The notes beneath the pieces are model-generated. The model did no database searches and had not been told where the DNA came from. It was given only the letters and a program-made list of their open reading frames with translations. A stretch of 64,000 nucleotides of DNA from Streptomyces mirabilis. GTDB taxonomy: Bacteria > Actinomycetota > Actinomycetes > Streptomycetales > Streptomycetaceae. Position numbers and translations under genes: made by a program. The DNA is taken from positions 4,898,001 to 4,962,000 of the forward strand of contig NZ_CP074102.1 of the NCBI RefSeq assembly GCF_018310535.1, read 5' to 3'. Positions within the stretch are counted from its first letter, which is position 1. Every line of letters begins with the position of its first letter. This document shows positions 23,936-32,568 of this stretch, in pieces.

Positions 23936-24967
23936 CTAGGCGCTCCCGTACAGCTCCTCGTACGACGGCCACACCCCGCCCGGTCCGTCCACCGGGTCGG
24001 CCGCTCGTACCGCGCGGACGATCGCCCGGGTGACCAGATCCGCGCCCGCCGCGAGGATCTCGTTGAGGGCCAGAGGGTTGTCGGGATTGAGGGTGCGGTC
24101 GCCCGTGGCCAGGGCGAAGACCGTGTCGCCGTCGTTCAGGAGGTGGACCGGGCGGACGGCGCGTGCGATGCCGTCGTGTGCCGTGCCGGCGAGCTTGTGG
24201 GCCTGGGCGCGCGTGAGGTCGGCGTCGGTGGCGACGACGGCGAGCGTGGTGTTCAGCGGGGGAGGCGCGTTCTTCGCGGCGGCTTCGGCGAGCCGTTGCC
24301 GCGCCGCCTCGTGGACCTCGGCGGACGGATACGCCGTACGACCGTCTCGCAACAACTCCCCGTACAACACCCCTGTCTCCGGATCCACCGCCGAACCCGC
24401 CGCGTTGGCCACCACCAGCGCGGCCACCGTGATCCCCGAGTCGAGCACGGCGCTCGCCGTCCCGACCCCGCCCTTGATCCGCCCGACCGTCGCCCCCGTC
24501 CCGGCGCCCACGCACCCCTCCGGCACCGGCGCGCCCGGCCCGCTCGCGTCGGCAGCCTCGACCGCGGCCCGGCCCGTGGCCGCGTCCGGCCTCGCCCGGA
24601 AGTCGCCGCCGCGGCCCAGGTCGAAGACACAGGCGGCGGGCACGACCGGCACGACGTGGGCCGGATCGGGGCCCACCCGCACCCCGCGGCCCCGCTCCTC
24701 CAACCAGGCCATCACCCCGGACGCGGAGTCCAGGCCGTACGCGCTGCCGCCGGTCAGTACGACCGCCTCCACCTTCTGCACCAGGTTGCGGGGGTCCAGC
24801 GCGTCGGTCTCCTTGGTGCCGGGCCCGCCGCCGCGTACGTCCACGGCCGCGATGGCGCCGCCCGCGGGGGCGAGCACGACCGTGGTGCCGGTGAGCCAAC
24901 CGTCGCCGGTACGCGTCGCGTGTCCCACGCGCAGCCCCGCGACATCCGTCAGAGCGTCAACTGTCAT
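23936..24967 (-). CDS. P1-family (S58) aminopeptidase, DmpA-like
   Basis: A 343-aa N-terminal nucleophile-type peptidase. The family start LTDVAGLRVGHATR, the region LTGGSAYGLDSASGVMAWLE and the conserved PLNTTLAVVATDADLTRAQ with the autoproteolysis site (the Thr after Asn) are all visible. Members act as aminopeptidases or amidases on small substrates. It overlaps the upstream ltrA-like gene by 4 bp (ATGA at 24964-24967) and starts after GGAGG, so the two are cotranscribed. Confidence 0.9.
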   Translation of the reverse strand: MTVDALTDVAGLRVGHATRTGDGWLTGTTVVLAPAGGAIAAVDVRGGGPGTKETDALDPRNLVQKVEAVVLTGGSAYGLDSASGVMAWLEERGRGVRVGPDPAHVVPVVPAACVFDLGRGGDFRARPDAATGRAAVEAADASGPGAPVPEGCVGAGTGATVGRIKGGVGTASAVLDSGITVAALVVANAAGSAVDPETGVLYGELLRDGRTAYPSAEVHEAARQRLAEAAAKNAPPPLNTTLAVVATDADLTRAQAHKLAGTAHDGIARAVRPVHLLNDGDTVFALATGDRTLNPDNPLALNEILAAGADLVTRAIVRAVRAADPVDGPGGVWPSYEELYGSA

Positions 24968-26208
24968 GCCTCCAGTGTTTCCCGCCCCGCGGTCCCCGCC
25001 CCCTCCTTTGTGACCATCCGTGCCGTCAGGGCCACCCCGACCGCCACCGACAGCGCCGCCACGACGCCCGCCGCGAGCACCGCCCAGCTGCGCAGGAAGG
25101 TGCACAGGATCACCAGCAACGCCGTCGTCGGCAGGACGAGTTGCTGTGCGATGCCCACCTTGAAATAGCGCGCGTGCAACAGCCACACCGTGAGGAAGTA
25201 CAGCGCCGTCGGCAGTGTCACCGCGGCGGACGCGGCGAGCGTCGAGATCTGTGCCTTGCCGACCGCCTGCTCGACCGCGACCTCCAGGCCCGAGCCGATC
25301 GCGGCCGCCGACGCGAAGATCAGGTAGTGGCCGTATCCCCACAGGAACGACTGTCTGTTGGACCGCAGATGCCCGTGGATGGGCACCACGAAGTAGATCC
25401 ACCAGGCGGAGAAGACGACCAGCAGTCCACCGGAGGCGATCGGCAACAGCTCGCCCAGCGCGTCGTGCTCGTCCACCGCCGACTTCACGGCCATCGTCGA
25501 CGCGGCGATCGTCTCGCCCAGCACGATGATCGTGAACAGGCCGAACCGCTCGGAGACGTGGTGCGGATGCCAGGAGGTGACGAAGTCCTTCTCCGCGTAC
25601 ACAGGGACGCACATCTCGGCGATCGCCATCACCAGGAACACCCAGGGACGCCCGGACTCCGGCAGGACCAGCAGCCCCAGCCAGCCGATCTGGCACAGCA
25701 GCACACCGCCCGCGTACCGCAGCGCCATCGTTCTCTCGGGGCCCTCCGTGCTGCGGGCCACCCGCAGCCACTGGGCGATCATTGCGAACCGCATGATCGC
25801 GTAGCCGAGCCAGACGGCCAGGTACACATGGTTCTCGAACGCCTGCGACACCCCGGCGGCGAGGACCAGGACACCGGCGATCTGCACCAGCGTCACGATC
25901 CGGTAGAGCGCGTCGTCGTTGTCGTAGGCCGAGGCGAACCAGGTGAAGTTCATCCACGCCCACCAGATCGCGAAGAAGATCATCGCGTAGTTGAGGATGC
26001 CCTCGCCCGCGTGTCCCGCTGCCACGGCGTGCACCAGCTCGCTGCCCGCCTGGGCGATGGCCACGACGAAGCACAGGTCGAAGAAGAGCTCCAGCGGCGA
26101 CGCGACGCGGTGCGCCTCGTCCCTCCTGCGGGCGGTCATTCTGCGCAGGGGCCCGAGGCGGGCCGTCCTGGGCGTCGGGGTGGGTTCGGAAGCGGCGCTG
26201 GACGTCAT
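24964..26208 (-). CDS. Low temperature requirement protein A (LtrA) family membrane protein
   Basis: A 414-aa polytopic membrane protein with about ten helices. The N-terminal family signature ASPLELFFDLCFVVAIAQ and the motif SWHPHHVSERFGLFTIIVLGE identify the LtrA family, whose molecular role is unknown. The ATG at 26208 (MTSSAASEP) gives a basic cytoplasmic N-terminus before helix 1; the longer frame has no ribosome binding site. It overlaps the P1 peptidase gene. Confidence 0.88.
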   Translation of the reverse strand: MTSSAASEPTPTPRTARLGPLRRMTARRRDEAHRVASPLELFFDLCFVVAIAQAGSELVHAVAAGHAGEGILNYAMIFFAIWWAWMNFTWFASAYDNDDALYRIVTLVQIAGVLVLAAGVSQAFENHVYLAVWLGYAIMRFAMIAQWLRVARSTEGPERTMALRYAGGVLLCQIGWLGLLVLPESGRPWVFLVMAIAEMCVPVYAEKDFVTSWHPHHVSERFGLFTIIVLGETIAASTMAVKSAVDEHDALGELLPIASGGLLVVFSAWWIYFVVPIHGHLRSNRQSFLWGYGHYLIFASAAAIGSGLEVAVEQAVGKAQISTLAASAAVTLPTALYFLTVWLLHARYFKVGIAQQLVLPTTALLVILCTFLRSWAVLAAGVVAALSVAVGVALTARMVTKEGAGTAGRETLEA

Positions 26209-26312
26209 GGGGCCAAGCACAGCAGAAAAGAGTCCAGGTCGCTCGGGTTGGCGGCCGGAGGACGCGGCCGTACCGGGGTGGGCCGGCGGCCCGTCGGCGT
26301 ACTCTGGGACGC

Positions 26313-26513
26313 ATGAGTACCGCCGCCGCCCCCGAACCGCGTGACGCGTCCGCACCGCGTGCTCCGAAGCCCGCGCTGATCTTCGACGACCCGCTGAGCC
26401 AGCAGTCCTCGGACGACACGGACCGGGGATGGGGTGAGCAGTCCGGCGGTGACGGTGACAGCGCGGCGGACCTGAAGAGGTTCCTCGACGAGAAGCCGCC
26501 GCACCACATCTGA
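26313..26513 (+). CDS. Small conserved acidic protein, unknown function
   Basis: A 66-aa hydrophilic protein with the motifs LIFDDPL, DTDRGWGE and DLKRFLDEKPPHHI. This short sequence pattern recurs in Streptomyces as an unnamed small protein, which supports it being real. It is divergent from the ltrA-like gene and convergent with mscL. No domain or function is recognised. Confidence 0.7.
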   Translation: MSTAAAPEPRDASAPRAPKPALIFDDPLSQQSSDDTDRGWGEQSGGDGDSAADLKRFLDEKPPHHI

Positions 26514-26561
26514 GCCGCCGTGCCGCGGCGCCGCCTGACGCCGACCCCGACTGTCCACAGC

Positions 26562-26690
26562 TGGGCCCCGTGTTTCGGGAGCCCGACTGTCGTCCGCAGT
26601 CGGCCTCCGCGCTTCCGGAGCCCGACTCCCATGGTCCGGCGTCGGCCCCCGCGCTTCCGGAGCCCGGCCCCGGCTTTCAGGAGTCGGTCC
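26562..26690. repeat. Degenerate direct repeats in a convergent gap
   Basis: GTCGGCCTCCGCGCTTCCGG plus AGCCCG occurs at 26599-26624 and, with one change, at 26641-26666, a 42-bp period. Looser copies flank them at about 26562-26584 and 26667-26690. They fill the 211-bp gap between the ends of the small gene and mscL and have no gene content. They may form the bidirectional terminator or be a repeat relic. Confidence 0.7.
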
Positions 26691-26724
26691 GTGAGCGATC
26701 CGAGCGGGGCCCCGGCCTCCGTCG

Positions 26725-27195
26725 TCAGTTGTGGCTGTTGCCCGAACCGCGCTGGGCCACCAGGGCGTCGCGGATTTCCTTGAGCACCTCCAGCTCGGAC
26801 ACCTCGATGACCTCCTGGGCGCCCTCCTTCGCCTTCTGCCGGGCCGCCTGCCGGGCCAGGAACTTCGACATCGGCAGCACCATCAGGAAGTAGACGACGG
26901 CCGCGGTGATCACGAAGCTGAGCGTGGCGCCCAGCACGGAGCCCCACATGATCCGGATGCCCGTAGCCGTGTCCCCGGTGCCGGTGCAGGGAGGTTTGAG
27001 GCAGGAGCTGTAGCTGTCGAGGTTCTGCGTGCCTATCGCGCCCACCAGCGGGTTGATGATGCCCTTCACCACCGAGTTGACGATGTTGGTGAAGGCCGCA
27101 CCGATGACCACCGCGACGGCCAGGTCGATGACGTTGCCCCGCATCAGAAAGGCCTTGAAGCCCTCCCAGACACCGGGTTGCTTCTTCTCGCTCAC
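26725..27195 (-). CDS. mscL: Large-conductance mechanosensitive channel
   Basis: A 156-aa MscL channel that opens on hypo-osmotic shock. The first helix FLMRGNVIDLAVAVVIGAAF and the second helix SFVITAAVVYFLMVLPMSK are canonical, and the C-terminal helix is charged. The periplasmic loop contains two Cys residues (SSCLKPPCTGTG), which could form a disulfide. The GTG at 27195 (VSEKKQPG) has AGAGGGG upstream; another GTG 18 bp earlier is less likely. Confidence 0.95.
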   Translation of the reverse strand: MSEKKQPGVWEGFKAFLMRGNVIDLAVAVVIGAAFTNIVNSVVKGIINPLVGAIGTQNLDSYSSCLKPPCTGTGDTATGIRIMWGSVLGATLSFVITAAVVYFLMVLPMSKFLARQAARQKAKEGAQEVIEVSELEVLKEIRDALVAQRGSGNSHN

Positions 27196-27345
27196 CAAGA
27201 GGCCCCTCTGCACAAGTTGTGGAACAAACAGCTCCGCAACCTACGGCAGGGCCCGCCGGAGCTGTCCAATTCGGTAGCACGATCGAGAGAGTTGACACCG
27301 ATTCGATATCCAGGGAGGCCGTCAGTACGGCATTGCGCACGACGC

Positions 27346-27978
27346 TCAACACAGTGTCACCGCCAGCCGTGCCGTCGTGCCCGCGCCCGCCAGTCGCGCT
27401 GCCGTGGCCCGGGGCACGGAGAGGACCACCAGCGCCCCGGTCTCGCCGGCGGCGAAGTCCGGGACCTCGGCCACCCGCGCCCCGGCCGCGACCACACGGG
27501 CCTCGCTGCCACCGTCCGCCGCGATCACGTCGACCCGGTCACCCGGCCTGAGCAGCCGCACCGTGGCCGCGTCGGCGATCCGCACCGGCGCCGCCACCAT
27601 CTCCACCGCGCCCCGCCCCCGCCCCCGCACGGACTCGGAAGCGGAAGCGGAAGGGGAAGAGGGAGAAGAGGACATGGAGGAGGAAGCGGACCTGGACGGA
27701 GGAGCCGCCGTCGGATGGCCCCGCGCCCGCCCGGCCTCACCGGGGCCCGCCGCCACGAGGGCCGCCGCCGTGACGGCGAGCCCCGCGGCCACGGCCCGCC
27801 GCTTGTGACGGGTGAGGCGCCGCAGCCGGTACCGCCCGCCGCGCACGTGCACGGGGGCGAACTGCGGCACCTCGCGGATCGGAGGCGCGTCCACACCGGG
27901 CGGACGTACAGGATCCGTGCCCGGCGCTCGTACGAGATCCGTGTCCTGCGGGCGTACAAGAGGAGCGTGCTGTGTCAT
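27346..27978 (-). CDS. SAF-domain membrane protein (CpaB/RcpC-like)
   Basis: A 210-aa protein with an N-terminal basic region, one membrane helix (AVAAGLAVTAAALVAAG), a Ser/Pro linker and a C-terminal SAF domain (VEMVAAPVRIADAATVRLLR, PGDRVDVIA). CpaB/RcpC proteins assemble Flp-type pili, but no pilus genes lie nearby, so only the domain is certain. The start ATG at 27978 is weakly supported by upstream sequence. The long Ser tract is low complexity. It precedes mscL in the same direction. Confidence 0.75.
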   Translation of the reverse strand: MTQHAPLVRPQDTDLVRAPGTDPVRPPGVDAPPIREVPQFAPVHVRGGRYRLRRLTRHKRRAVAAGLAVTAAALVAAGPGEAGRARGHPTAAPPSRSASSSMSSSPSSPSASASESVRGRGRGAVEMVAAPVRIADAATVRLLRPGDRVDVIAADGGSEARVVAAGARVAEVPDFAAGETGALVVLSVPRATAARLAGAGTTARLAVTLC

Positions 27979-28164
27979 GGGACCACCATCTGCGACGAGA
28001 GATCGGCTTGCGATCCCACGATGAGGCCTCACGGCGGAGCCCGTCGGCGCCGGTGGACTACCGACGAGTTGTGGACAACTCCCTCACCCGAACGGGAAGT
28101 TCCACCACGTGAAAACGCCCGTCAGTGCCCGTCAGCGCCCATCGAGCGCCCGTCGGGGCCACCG

Positions 28165-28998
28165 TCACGGCAGCTCGAACCCCGGATCCATGCCACCCAG
28201 CGCCTTCGTGCACAGACAGTCCCGCGTCCCGTTCTCCGGCAGTGCCGCCACCGCGTCGTACAGCACGTCCCGCAGCCGGTCCACGTTCGACGCGAACACC
28301 TTCAGCACGTCGTCGTGCGAGACGCCCTCGCCGGCCTCCGCGCCCGCGTCGAGGTCGGTGACCAGGGTCAACGAGGTGTAGCAGAGCTCGAGTTCACGGG
28401 CGAGCGCGGCCTCGGGGTGGCCGGTCATGCCCACCACGGACCAGCCCTGTGCCTGGTGCCACAGCGACTCGGCGCGGGTGGAGAACCGCGGTCCCTCGAT
28501 CACCACGAGTGTGCCGCCGTCCACCGGCTCCCAGTCGCGCCCGCGCGCCGCTTCGAGGGCGGCCTTGCGGCCGACGGGGCAGTAGGGGTCGGCCAGCGAC
28601 ACGTGCACGACGTTCGGCACGGTGCCGTCCGGCAGCGGCAGCCCGTCGAAGAACGTCTGCGTCCGTGTCTTCGTACGGTCGACCAGCTGGTCCGGCACGA
28701 GCAGCGCTCCCGGCCCGTACTGGGGGCGCAGTCCGCCCACCGCGCAGGGTCCGAGGATCTGACGGGCGCCGACGGAACGAAGCGCCCAGAGGTTGGCCCG
28801 GTAGTTGATGCGGTGCGGCGGCAGATGGTGGCCGCGGCCGTGGCGGGGAAGGAAGGCGACCCGTCGCCCGGCGATCTCGCCGAGGAACAGGGAGTCGCTC
28901 GGCGGCCCGTAGGGGGTGTCGACTTGTATCTCGGTCACATCGTCGAGGAAGGAGTAGAAGCCCGAGCCGCCGATGACACCGATCTCTGCGTTCGCCAT
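28165..28998 (-). CDS. mtnP: S-methyl-5'-thioadenosine phosphorylase
   Basis: A 277-aa purine nucleoside phosphorylase-family enzyme that splits methylthioadenosine to adenine and methylthioribose 1-phosphate for methionine salvage. The N-terminal IGVIGGSGFYSFLDD, phosphate-binding FLPRHGRGH, and substrate motifs IEGPRFSTRAES and VVGMTGHPEA are clear. The C-terminal THDDV-like EGVSHDDVLK is present. The ATG at 28998 starts the protein; a longer frame through the upstream zinc-ribbon gene is a shadow. Confidence 0.9.
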   Translation of the reverse strand: MANAEIGVIGGSGFYSFLDDVTEIQVDTPYGPPSDSLFLGEIAGRRVAFLPRHGRGHHLPPHRINYRANLWALRSVGARQILGPCAVGGLRPQYGPGALLVPDQLVDRTKTRTQTFFDGLPLPDGTVPNVVHVSLADPYCPVGRKAALEAARGRDWEPVDGGTLVVIEGPRFSTRAESLWHQAQGWSVVGMTGHPEAALARELELCYTSLTLVTDLDAGAEAGEGVSHDDVLKVFASNVDRLRDVLYDAVAALPENGTRDCLCTKALGGMDPGFELP

Positions 28999-29083
28999 GA
29001 CAAGCACAGTAGCGGGCTTCGAAGGCCTGCCTCGGAAAACGTCGAGGCCCCTGCCCCGACGCCGGGTGCCCTGCTCCCGAAAA

Positions 29084-29125
29084 TGCCGGGGACCCCATCG
29101 TCGTACGACGATGGGGTCCCCGGCA
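29084..29125. terminator. 42-bp perfect palindrome downstream of fmdB
   Basis: TGCCGGGGACCCCATCGTCG plus T at 29084-29104 is followed at once by its exact complement at 29105-29125, with no loop bases and no mismatch. It lies 8 bp after the fmdB stop and 86 bp before the mtnP start, both on the minus strand. As RNA it forms a 19-bp or longer hairpin, a strong terminator for fmdB. Perfect palindromes this long are uncommon in this window. Confidence 0.85.
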
Positions 29126-29132
29126 GAAAGTT

Positions 29133-29447
29133 CTACGCGGCCGAGCTGCTGCTCGACGAGCCGCTGCCCGACGACTTCGAGTCGGACGAGGACGACGAGG
29201 ACGACGAAGTCGTCGACGGCGAGGGCGAGGAGGTCGACGGCTTGGACGCCGGCGAGCTGCTCGACGACGAGCCACGGCTGTCGTTGCGGTAGAAGCCGGA
29301 GCCCTTGAAGACAATGCCGACGGCCGAGAACACCTTCTTCAGGCGTCCACCGCAGTTGGGGCACTCGGTCAGGGCATCGTCGGTGAACTTCTGCACCGCC
29401 TCGAGGCCCTCGCCACACTCGGTGCACTGGTACTGGTAGGTCGGCAC
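29133..29447 (-). CDS. FmdB-type zinc-ribbon protein, Ruc-like redox-regulated chaperone homologue
   Basis: A 104-aa protein. Residues 1-45 are an FmdB zinc ribbon with two CxxC pairs (YQCTECGEG and ECPNCGGRL). From about residue 55 the chain is almost wholly Ser/Gly/Pro with some Asp/Lys and is disordered. M. tuberculosis Rv0991c (Ruc), a redox-regulated chaperone, has the same layout and is HrcA-controlled. A CIRCE element directly overlaps this gene's leader, supporting the equivalence. Nearby 5-formyl-THF ligase, galU, moeA and glpR match the mycobacterial neighbourhood. The GTG at 29447 follows AGGAGG. Confidence 0.85.
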   Translation of the reverse strand: MPTYQYQCTECGEGLEAVQKFTDDALTECPNCGGRLKKVFSAVGIVFKGSGFYRNDSRGSSSSSSPASKPSTSSPSPSTTSSSSSSSSDSKSSGSGSSSSSSAA

Positions 29448-29458
29448 TTGTCTTCCTC

Positions 29459-29485
29459 CTGGCACTCTCACTCAATGAGTGCTAA
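29459..29485 (-). promoter_or_regulatory. CIRCE element (HrcA operator) upstream of fmdB
   Basis: Read on the minus strand this is TTAGCACTC, nine bases, then GAGTGCCAG. The CIRCE consensus is TTAGCACTC-N9-GAGTGCTAA. The first arm is a perfect 9/9 match and the second 7/9, with exact N9 spacing. It ends 12 bp before the GTG start and overlaps the AGGAGG ribosome binding site, so HrcA binding would block transcription or the leader. It implies heat-shock control of the FmdB protein. Confidence 0.85.
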
Positions 29486-29515
29486 CGACGATCCATACTG
29501 ACGTATTCCGCGAGA

Positions 29516-30940
29516 TCAGTCCACTGTCACCGGCACTCGGTGACCGACGCCACGTGCGACGGTGCGTCCGGAGGGCCGCGTGGCCAGCCGTGAGCGCAGG
29601 GCCAGCAAGGTCGCCAGCGCCAGTGCCGTACCGGCCATCGGTACCAGGAATCCGGCACCGTTCCACAGGCGGTCCTCCAGCTGTCCGGCGACCGTGACGG
29701 CCGCCGCCTGGCCGAGCGCGACGGCGCCGGTCAGCCAGGTGAAGGCCTCGGTGCGGGCGCCCGCCGGGACCAGGCCCTCGACCAGCGTGTAGCCGGTGAT
29801 CAGAGACGGAGCGATGCACATGCCGACCAGGAGGCCGATCGCGGCGAGCACGACCACGGAGTGCGCGGCCCACAGTCCGCACGCGGCGAGCGCCAGGGCG
29901 GCGTAGCCGATGACGAGCCGCCGCTGCGGGGCCACCTTCCAGGCGATGGCTCCGCAGACGACGCCGGAGAGCATGTTGCCCGCGGCGAAGACGCCGTACA
30001 GGACGCCGTTCAGGCCGGGCTCGCCGATCGACTCGCTGAACGCGGCGAGCGAGACCTGCATACCGCCGAAGACGGAGCCGATGCCCAGGAAGGTCACGAT
30101 CAGCACGCGCACTCCGGGGACCCGCAGCGCGGAACCGTGCTCCACGCGCGTGTGCCCGGCGGCTGCGACAGCGGGCTGGGTGCTCTTCTGCGCGGCGAAG
30201 AGGAGACCGCCGATCAGGGTCAGCCCGGCCTCGGTCAGCAGGCCCGCGGCCGGGTGCACGGCGGTGCACAGCGCCGTGGCGAGCAGCGGGCCGAACACGA
30301 AGGTCAGCTCGTCCGTGACGGACTCGAAGGCCGCCGCGGTGGTCATCAGGGGCGAGTCCTGGAGCTTCACGCCCCAGCGGGCGCGCACCATGGGCCCGAC
30401 CTGGGGCACCGAGGCGCCGGTCGGCACGGCGGCGAGGAAAAGGGCCCACAAGGGGGCGTCCGTCAGCGCCAGCGTCGTCAGGGAGAGGCCTGCCAGGGCG
30501 TGCACCAAGACGCCGGGCAGCAGGACGGCCCGCTGGCCGTGGCGGTCGGCGAGACGGCCGGTGAAGGGTGCGAACAGCGCCATGGAGACGCCGGTGACGG
30601 CGGCGACGGCGCCGGCGGCCCCGTACGAGCCGGTGGTGTGCTGGACGAGGAGTACGAGGGAGAGCGTCAGCATCGCGAAGGGCTGACGTGCGGCGAAGCC
30701 GGGAAGCAGGAACGTCCAGGCGCCGCGGGTGCGCAGCAGCTGTCCGTACCCGGGGCGGGAGGTGACCGTGGATGCCACGGCCCGTGCCTTTCTGCCGCCT
30801 GGTAGCGCGCCCGTGCGGGGGGCGCCGAGAGCTGTCCTCTTGCGCGGAACTGCGGTAGATGCCGCGCCGCCCACTGCGAGGGCGTCACGACCGCCATACG
30901 GTCGCGCCAGCTCTGCTTCAGGCAGAGTTGGTTCGATCAA
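29516..30940 (-). CDS. MFS transporter
   Basis: A 474-aa, 12-helix major facilitator protein, resembling sugar/arabinose-efflux-type or drug exporters. The loop 2-3 motif FTGRLADRHGQRAVLLPG is intact. The first 55-60 residues before helix 1 are hydrophilic. The start is uncertain: TTG at 30940 has GAAGG 7 nt upstream, while GTG at about 30781 would give a more usual N-terminus. The substrate is not predictable. It is upstream of fmdB on the same strand, with the CIRCE between them. Confidence 0.85.
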   Translation of the reverse strand: MIEPTLPEAELARPYGGRDALAVGGAASTAVPRKRTALGAPRTGALPGGRKARAVASTVTSRPGYGQLLRTRGAWTFLLPGFAARQPFAMLTLSLVLLVQHTTGSYGAAGAVAAVTGVSMALFAPFTGRLADRHGQRAVLLPGVLVHALAGLSLTTLALTDAPLWALFLAAVPTGASVPQVGPMVRARWGVKLQDSPLMTTAAAFESVTDELTFVFGPLLATALCTAVHPAAGLLTEAGLTLIGGLLFAAQKSTQPAVAAAGHTRVEHGSALRVPGVRVLIVTFLGIGSVFGGMQVSLAAFSESIGEPGLNGVLYGVFAAGNMLSGVVCGAIAWKVAPQRRLVIGYAALALAACGLWAAHSVVVLAAIGLLVGMCIAPSLITGYTLVEGLVPAGARTEAFTWLTGAVALGQAAAVTVAGQLEDRLWNGAGFLVPMAGTALALATLLALRSRLATRPSGRTVARGVGHRVPVTVD

Positions 30941-31041
30941 GGTGTGCCTTCATCGTACAGGGGCGAGTGCTGCGGTGCCTGTGAAAGTGAGCACCATGGC
31001 GGTGTTCGCCTGCGAATGCACATCGCCCCTTAATGTCCCGT

Positions 31042-32568
31042 TTACTGTCCGGAATGTCGGGAGTGCGGTCCGGCGCCGTTGCCCGCGAGGCCCAGCCAGC
31101 CCGCCAGCTTGCCGCCCTGACCCACCGCGCGCAGCCGTCGCTCGGCCGCGTCCCGGACCGGGTCGGTGGCCACCACGAGCAGCTCGTCGCCGCGGCGCAG
31201 GACGGTCGTGGGCAGCGGCACGAAGGAGGTCCCGTCGCGCACGACGAGGGTGACGGCGGCCCCCGAGGGCATGCGCAGCTCGGCCACCTCCACGCCGTGC
31301 ATGCGGGAGCCCTTCGGGATCGCGACGGACAGCAGATGGCCGCGCAGCCGCTCCAGGGGTGCCGATTCGATCCCGAGGTCGGCGGCGCCCTCGGACTCGC
31401 CCAGCCGCAGCTTCCGGGCCAGCCAGGGCAGCGTGGGGCCCTGGATGAGGGTGTAGGCGACGACCAGGACGAAGACGATGTTGAAGATCCGGCGGCTCTC
31501 CGCGATGCCGCTCACCATAGGGATGGTCGCCAGGATGATGGGTACGGCGCCGCGCAGGCCCGCCCAGGACAGCAGCGTCTGCTCCTGCCACGGAATGCGG
31601 AAGGGCAGCAGGCTGACCACGACGCTCAGGGGGCGCGCCACCATGGTGAGCACCAGGCCGATGACGAGGGCCGGCATGATGTCGTCGCCCATCTCGTGCG
31701 GGGTGACCAGCAGGCCGAGCAGGACGAACATGCCGATCTGGGCGATCCAGCCGAGCCCTTCGGCGAAGCCTCGGGTGGCGGGCCAGTGCGGCAGTTTGGC
31801 GTTGCCGAGCATCATCGCCGCGAGGTAGACGGCGAGGAAGCCGCTGCCGTGCGCGAGCGCGCCGGCGGCGTAGGCGGTGACCGCGATCGCCATCACGGCG
31901 ATCGGGTAGAGGCCGGAGGCGGGCAGCGCCACGTGCCGCAGACCCCAGGAGCCGAGCCAGCCCACCGCGAGGCCGACGGCCGCGCCGATGGCCAGTTCCA
32001 GGGTTATCTCGCCCAGCAGCACGTACCAGTGCTCCACGGGGCCCGCCGTGCAGAACGCGACGACGAGGATGACCACCGGGGCGTCGTTGAAGCCGGACTC
32101 GGCCTCCAGGATGCCCGTCACGCGCGCGGGCAGGGGTACTTTCCGCAGCACCGAGAAGACGGCCGCCGCGTCCGTCGAGGACACCACCGCGCCGATGATG
32201 AGCGCCTGCCGCCACTCCAGGCCGATCAGGTAGTGGGCGGCCGCGGCCGTCACTCCGACGCTCACCGCGATGCCGACCAGTGCCAGCGAGGTGGCCGCGG
32301 GCAGCGCCGGCTTGATTTCCTTCCACTTCGTGCCGAGGCCGCCCTCGGCCAGGATCACGACCAGGGCCGCGTATCCGATGACCTGGGTCAGTTCGGCGTT
32401 GCTGAAGTGGACATTGCCGACCCCGTCCTGGCCCATGGCGATGCCGATGCCGAGGTAGACGAGCAGGCTGGGGAGCCCGCTGCGCGAAGAGATACGAACC
32501 GCTGCCACCGCGACGAGCAGAACGAGCGAGCAGACGAGCAGGAGCTGGTTGAGGTGGTGGACAGTCAG
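31042..32568 (-). CDS. K+/H+ antiporter, CPA1 type (NhaP2/CvrA-like) with TrkA-C domain
   Basis: A 508-aa cation/proton antiporter. About 12 helices include the ion-site motifs ILAEGGLGT and ESGFNDAPVVIL, and SSTDAAAVFSVLR. The C-terminal RCK/TrkA-C domain (residues 410-490, VAELRMPSGAAVTLVVRDG, RRGDELLVVATDP) probably binds a regulatory nucleotide. The likely N-terminus is LTVHHLNQLLLV, which needs a CTG start at 32568 behind AGAAGGGA; the alternative is an upstream start at 32691 through repeat-rich DNA. I prefer the CTG. Confidence 0.85.
   Translation of the reverse strand: MTVHHLNQLLLVCSLVLLVAVAAVRISSRSGLPSLLVYLGIGIAMGQDGVGNVHFSNAELTQVIGYAALVVILAEGGLGTKWKEIKPALPAATSLALVGIAVSVGVTAAAAHYLIGLEWRQALIIGAVVSSTDAAAVFSVLRKVPLPARVTGILEAESGFNDAPVVILVVAFCTAGPVEHWYVLLGEITLELAIGAAVGLAVGWLGSWGLRHVALPASGLYPIAVMAIAVTAYAAGALAHGSGFLAVYLAAMMLGNAKLPHWPATRGFAEGLGWIAQIGMFVLLGLLVTPHEMGDDIMPALVIGLVLTMVARPLSVVVSLLPFRIPWQEQTLLSWAGLRGAVPIILATIPMVSGIAESRRIFNIVFVLVVAYTLIQGPTLPWLARKLRLGESEGAADLGIESAPLERLRGHLLSVAIPKGSRMHGVEVAELRMPSGAAVTLVVRDGTSFVPLPTTVLRRGDELLVVATDPVRDAAERRLRAVGQGGKLAGWLGLAGNGAGPHSRHSGQ

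Noticed and set aside
22073..25168. A 1031-codon + strand frame crossing the transpeptidase and P1 peptidase genes
   Set aside because: It runs antisense through two well-supported genes with conserved catalytic motifs and has no recognisable domain.
28999..29475. An extension of the MTA phosphorylase frame back to 29475
   Set aside because: It passes through the zinc-ribbon gene and the 42-bp palindrome. The MTAP fold begins at MANAEIGVIGGSG.
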